Positions 61,745 to 64,000 of a DNA stretch of 64,000 nucleotides are shown piece after piece. Source of the DNA: Thermosynechococcaceae cyanobacterium Okahandja (GTDB taxonomy: Bacteria > Cyanobacteriota > Cyanobacteriia > Thermosynechococcales > Thermosynechococcaceae); contig CP136945.1 in assembly GCA_041530395.1 (NCBI GenBank), positions 248,001-312,000 on the forward strand, read 5' to 3'. The notes beneath the pieces are model-generated. The model saw only the letters and a program-made list of their open reading frames with translations, was not told the origin of the DNA and searched no databases. How positions within the stretch are numbered: the first letter of the stretch is position 1; each line of letters begins with the position of its first letter. A program made the translations under genes and the position numbers.

Positions 61745-61950
61745 AGTGACTGTTGTTGCCCAAAACCAAAGTAATCGAGACCAACGGTTGAGGATGCTTT
61801 GCCTTGGCAGTACCTACACGATTAGGCGGACTGCCCACACCGATGTTATAGGCTCAAGAGCGATCGCCAACCCCAGATTTCACGTCTTACACTGTAGCAA
61901 AGGTTGGCATCCTCGCTACGCGAAGGTGGCTAAATCCAAGCATCCAACAG

Positions 61951-64000
61951 TTAGTCCTGCCGATAGAGTTGCAGGTAATTCCAGTAGTTTTCTAACACAC
62001 TCTTGACATAGCCATAGGTTTCACTAAAGGGAATGGCTTCAACAAAGCGATCGCCATCGCTGGCATCTAGCCGTTCTAACCACTGGCTGACGTTACCGGG
62101 TCCGGCATTATAGCTGGCGAGGGCTAGCAGGGTATTTTGTTGATACTGCTTATGGGTGTAGTCAAAATACCAAGTCCCGAGGCGAATATTGGTCTCTGGG
62201 TCTTCGAGGGACACAGGGGTGAAGTTAATCTGCGCGGCAATCCAAGCGGCGGTTTCCGGCATCAGTTGCATTAAGCCGGTGGCTCCCACCACGGAGCGAA
62301 TATCGGTTTCAAAGCGAGACTCTTGGCGAATGAGGGCCATGACCAGCAGGGCATTAAGCTGGCGGGCGGTTGCCCATTTTTGCACCAAATCCCAGTAGGG
62401 CAGTGGATAGAGGGCGTACCAAAAGCGCGGGTCGTTTTGAATCGGGGCCAAGAAGGTGGCGGTTTCGGGTTCACTCTGGGCGCGCACAAACAGGTTTTGC
62501 AGCATGAAAAGGCCATCGAGATACTCGCCCACTCCAAGGCGGATCAGGCCATCGGTAAGTTGTTCGGCAGCAGTGGGGTGAACCCGGTTCTGAAATTCCC
62601 ATTGCCAGCGCTGCCAAGCGTCGTGGCTTTGGCCCAGCAGGTAGAGTTCTTGGAGGGTGACGCTACCGGTGGTTAGGGGCAGCGGCTGTGCCCGCTCTGG
62701 GGCAATTTTGGGCTGATGTTGCCGCAGCGTGGTAAAGGTGCCCACGGGTTCCTTGAGGAGGCTGGCCGCCCGCCAACCATAGTAGGAATGGGGATACTGC
62801 TGGCGCAGCGATCGCCACATGGCAGTCTGGGCTTGGGTCTGGCCGGCCTCCCCCAACCACTTACCCAACCAAAAGGCGGCGCGGGGGGCAATTTCACTGT
62901 GGGGGTTCAGCTTTAGTATCTCACCAACCCAGCGCTGCGCCACTTGCCACTGCCGTTTTTGCGCTGCCGCTTCGGCGAAGGTCCAACGGAGTTCAGCCGC
63001 CGCCGGGTAATGCCCGTAGGTTTGGAAGAGTTCCGCTTGGCTGCGCTGGGCAGCCGTTTCATTCCCCAGTTGGCGGTAGGCTCGGTACTGCTCCAGCAAC
63101 ATATCGGCAGCAACGGCCGCTGATTGGCTTTGGCGAGCCAGTTGCAGCCCTGTGGCCAGCAGGGGTAGGCGAGCGGTTGGGGTCTTGGCTAGGCGGGCAA
63201 GGCGCAGTTGGGCGAGGGCCGCTTCCGGACTCTTGGGAAAGCGCCGCACCAGATCCTGATACGCTCTGGTTGCCGCCGGTATATTGTTGCTGAGTTGATG
63301 GCCACGACCCACCCGATAGCGATTCAAGGGGGTGGCAGGGGCGCGATCGTAGGCCGCCGCGGCGGCAGCGTACTGCATTTTTTCCCAATAGCCAAAGGCA
63401 ATGGCCTCCCAGTCGTCAGGGGTGAGAGCTTCGGGGTAGCGCTGCCGCAGAATTTCGAGGTAGGTGCCGTAGTCCTTTAGGTACAGCCCATACCGCGCCA
63501 CCACCTTCAGGTAAGGCACCCGATCCGGGTTGGTTTGCAACTGGGCATGGACGTAGTTCACAACCGCCGGATGCTGCGGAAACCGGGCGATCGCCTGTTC
63601 CGGTTGCCCAAGGTTAAGTAAGGCCACAGCGGCTTCTGGTTCTTGAGGATAGGTGTCAAGAAGCTGCTGCCACGTTTGTTTGGCCTTGGCGGTATTCCCG
63701 GCTTGCTGATGAGCCGCTGCCCGCAGGAGCAAAATGGGTGCTGCCATCGGACGATAGCTGGCCTCTAAATTGTTCAGCCACCCTAAACTGTCTTGGGGGT
63801 TGTTTTGGCGCAGACTATCCACGGCTAGCAAATAGCGGGCGCGATCGCGCCGTAATGGGTCCTTGCCCTGTGCCCAGGCTTGCAGTTGGGCGCGGCGTTG
63901 GGGGGGAGCCTCTAGGGTGAGGGAATAGAGCGGCTCCCCCGGCGGCACCGACAAGTACTGCCGCACCGCCAGCCCTCCGGCGATCGCAAGAACCGTCAGT
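61951..64000 (-). CDS. Soluble lytic murein transglycosylase (Slt-type), N-terminus outside window
   Basis: A periplasmic enzyme of the Slt70 type that cleaves the MurNAc-GlcNAc bond with formation of 1,6-anhydro ends. The long N-terminal part (about residues 30-480) is an alpha-superhelix with TPR-like repeats. The C-terminal catalytic domain has the Glu in LIRQESRFETDIRS, then GATGLMQLMPETAAW, and LASYNAGPGNVSQWL. The frame is open to the window edge; the visible first residues (LTVLAIAGGLAV) look like part of a signal peptide or anchor, so only a few N-terminal residues are missing. Confidence 0.92.
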   Translation of the reverse strand, partial: LTVLAIAGGLAVRQYLSVPPGEPLYSLTLEAPPQRRAQLQAWAQGKDPLRRDRARYLLAVDSLRQNNPQDSLGWLNNLEASYRPMAAPILLLRAAAHQQAGNTAKAKQTWQQLLDTYPQEPEAAVALLNLGQPEQAIARFPQHPAVVNYVHAQLQTNPDRVPYLKVVARYGLYLKDYGTYLEILRQRYPEALTPDDWEAIAFGYWEKMQYAAAAAAYDRAPATPLNRYRVGRGHQLSNNIPAATRAYQDLVRRFPKSPEAALAQLRLARLAKTPTARLPLLATGLQLARQSQSAAVAADMLLEQYRAYRQLGNETAAQRSQAELFQTYGHYPAAAELRWTFAEAAAQKRQWQVAQRWVGEILKLNPHSEIAPRAAFWLGKWLGEAGQTQAQTAMWRSLRQQYPHSYYGWRAASLLKEPVGTFTTLRQHQPKIAPERAQPLPLTTGSVTLQELYLLGQSHDAWQRWQWEFQNRVHPTAAEQLTDGLIRLGVGEYLDGLFMLQNLFVRAQSEPETATFLAPIQNDPRFWYALYPLPYWDLVQKWATARQLNALLVMALIRQESRFETDIRSVVGATGLMQLMPETAAWIAAQINFTPVSLEDPETNIRLGTWYFDYTHKQYQQNTLLALASYNAGPGNVSQWLERLDASDGDRFVEAIPFSETYGYVKSVLENYWNYLQLYRQD

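Overview
The window comes from a unicellular cyanobacterium, most likely a thermophilic Thermosynechococcus-like strain. The evidence is the many GCGATCGC-type (HIP1) octamers, NtcA, PetP, DUF3143 and DUF1823 proteins, an ATP synthase beta-epsilon pair away from the other subunits, and a cyanobacterial tmRNA tag. The genus is inferred mainly from how familiar the AtpC and core proteins look; it was not searched.

Layout. 1-18.9 kb is core genome: the pilB-pilT-pilC pilus motor genes, a J-domain protein, DUF3143, a ChaN-like protein, a DHH phosphoesterase, SixA-like phosphatase, an alpha/beta hydrolase, tmRNA, a MidA-like methyltransferase overlapping PutA, a peptide-type ABC permease, a TPR protein, ntcA, a GNAT protein, dxr and a MntP-like exporter. 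19.0-32.0 kb is an accessory defence-type locus: an SNF2-type helicase with DUF3883, a HicB-like protein, a DUF1156 DNA methylase, two tandem Uma2 nucleases and a HEPN/DUF499 ATPase. These genes are studded with palindromic repeats that keep the reading frame open. The methylase gene also holds two gene-bearing inserts: a DUF559 nuclease domain in frame, and a four-helix-bundle gene in another frame. 32.0-37.7 kb holds tRNA-Ala(GGC), an IsrB (HNH-less IscB relative) element with a probable omega RNA, and an AT-rich cassette: a response regulator, a histidine kinase broken by one stop codon, a small lipoprotein, a PiuC-like dioxygenase and a PepSY membrane protein, suggesting iron or metal response.

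37.7-64 kb returns to core genome: DinB-like, a 55-residue L7/L12-like protein, valS, fabG, a three-repeat orphan CRISPR-like array beside two decaying genes, dnaJ with a CbpM-like modulator, rimP-nusA-ylxR behind a structured leader with an intrinsic terminator, bioA and bioY, a TnpB insertion element with a tnpA remnant, an FHA protein, an HlyD-type adaptor, atpC/atpD, petP, ddl, DUF362 and DUF1838 proteins, an AI-2E type transporter, murD and a lytic transglycosylase running off the right edge.

The most notable region is the defence locus. At least four families of inverted-repeat elements entered its three large genes without breaking them. Two of the elements carry their own small genes (DUF559 and S23-type four-helix bundle), whose terminal repeats match or resemble the gene-less repeats. 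This suggests that the gene-bearing elements mobilise the short repeats and that the host proteins tolerate the encoded linkers.
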